A DNA stretch of 6,942 nucleotides from an uncultured Ruminococcus sp. (GTDB lineage Bacteria > Bacillota > Clostridia > Oscillospirales > CAG-272): the NCBI GenBank assembly GCA_902797495.1, contig CADBTH010000073.1, forward strand, positions 1 through 6,942. Direction: 5' to 3'. This document shows positions 6,616 to 6,942 of this stretch, piece by piece (position 1 is the stretch's first letter; each line of letters begins with the position of its first letter). The position numbers were made by a program, and so were the translations under genes. The notes under the pieces are model-generated. The model was given only the letters and a program-made list of their open reading frames with translations. It was not told the origin of the DNA and did no database searches.

Positions 6616-6621
6616 AACGAT

Positions 6622-6942
6622 ATGGCAAACAAAAAAATCCTGATTTCCGACATGACCCTCTGCGGTATTGACGAGCATTGCAGTTTCAAAGAAAAGATCG
6701 ACATTATTACGAAACTTGACTCTCTTAAGACCGACGTAATTGAAGTTCCCGCGATCGAGAACGAAAAAGCTGATACTCTGCTCCTCCACACCGTAGCGCC
6801 GCTTATTAAGAATTCTGCAATTTTCTGCGACGCGGGTTATACGGAACAGAAGCTCGAGGCCGCGTGGAACGCCGTCAAGGGATTTAAGAAGAACGGTATT
6901 ACCGTCGCTCTTCCTACCTCGACCGTTCAGATGGAATTCATT
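6622..6942 (+). CDS. LeuA/HMG-CoA lyase-like protein (DRE-TIM metallolyase superfamily), 3' end missing
   Basis: The first 107 residues of a protein that resembles the start of 2-isopropylmalate and homocitrate synthases: a beta strand KKILISD, then a helix with FKEKIDIITKL, then DVIEVPAI, and later a helix LEAAWNAVKGF followed by ITVALPTSTVQMEF, which is like the strand and ITSDIHM-type segment of LeuA. In active family members the first strand ends in DTTLRDGEQ, where the Arg is catalytic and the second Asp binds the metal. Here it reads DMTLCGIDEH (10-19), with Cys14 and Gly15 at those two places. I recall similar LeuA-like proteins of unassigned function in gut Clostridia, so this is likely a divergent subfamily. 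Substrate and activity cannot be assigned. Cys14, Cys20 and Cys49 are present but not clearly a site. Expression is probably controlled by the terminator just upstream. Confidence 0.75.
   Translation, partial: MANKKILISDMTLCGIDEHCSFKEKIDIITKLDSLKTDVIEVPAIENEKADTLLLHTVAPLIKNSAIFCDAGYTEQKLEAAWNAVKGFKKNGITVALPTSTVQMEFI

Larger units (their letters stand above)
6422..6621 (+). promoter_or_regulatory. About 200-base transcribed leader, probable attenuator
   Basis: This is the untranslated leader expected between the predicted start of transcription and the LeuA-like gene. In order it contains a 27-codon ORF, a hairpin (6541-6571), an intrinsic terminator (6575-6610) and the Shine-Dalgarno site of the gene. 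Because the terminator lies between the only promoter and the gene, expression must depend on readthrough or antitermination. An alternative pairing of GCAAG (6505-6509) with CTTGC (6577-6581), extended by TAGAC (6515-6519) with GTCTG (6571-6575, ending in a G-U pair), would destroy the 5' arm of the terminator. I see no T-box consensus (GGTGG...ACC) and no riboswitch core that I recognise. The regulatory reading is inference from layout. Confidence 0.6.

Noticed and set aside
6422..6621. T-box riboswitch in the leader
   Set aside because: No T-box consensus and no specifier-loop architecture could be found, and a translated small ORF occupies the part where stem I would be.
1..6942. CRISPR array, insertion sequence, tRNA or rRNA genes, phage genes
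   Set aside because: No repeat-spacer pattern, terminal inverted repeats, transposase, tRNA-like fold or rRNA sequence was seen anywhere in the window.

Overview
The window looks like a stretch of chromosome from a Firmicutes bacterium of the class Clostridia, possibly a gut Oscillospiraceae/Ruminococcaceae-type organism. The evidence is strong Shine-Dalgarno sites before each gene, the order miaB - YlbF/YmcA-family gene - mutS - mutL (also seen around B. subtilis ymcB-ymcA-cotE-mutSL), a MutL that carries its own endonuclease motif, as in bacteria without MutH, and a LeuA-like gene of a type I associate with Clostridia. The genus cannot be fixed from this sequence.

Bases 1-6295 form one tightly packed plus-strand operon. 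It holds miaB (cut by the left edge; tRNA A37 methylthiolase), a 134-residue YlbF/YmcA-family protein with a cysteine-rich tail, mutS (mismatch recognition ATPase) and mutL (GHKL ATPase plus endonuclease). Gaps are 13, 56 and 16 bases. For the last three genes the upstream-most start in frame is not the best one; starts at 1289, 1750 and 4367 each have a well-placed Shine-Dalgarno site. The 56-base gap before mutS holds a perfect 7-bp hairpin. MutS and MutL act together in methyl-independent mismatch repair. MiaB and the YlbF-family protein belong to RNA modification and RNA processing, and both probably depend on Fe-S clusters.

Bases 6296-6621 hold no large gene but are dense with signals. 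An AT-rich tract is followed by a near-consensus sigma-A promoter (TTGACA, 17-bp spacer, TAGAAT, with an extended -10 TG). Next comes a 27-codon ORF with its own Shine-Dalgarno site and eight consecutive Ile/Val/Leu codons. Then come a hairpin and a textbook intrinsic terminator whose T-run touches the Shine-Dalgarno site of the next gene.

From 6622 to the right edge runs the N-terminal part of a LeuA/HMG-CoA-lyase-like protein (DRE-TIM metallolyase superfamily) whose DRE signature is degenerate. The arrangement of promoter, branched-chain-rich mini-ORF, terminator and LeuA-like gene resembles a translation-coupled attenuator of the leu/ilv kind. A hand-found alternative pairing that would break the terminator fits that model. 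This is the most interesting part of the window, but it is inference. The rest is conserved housekeeping DNA.
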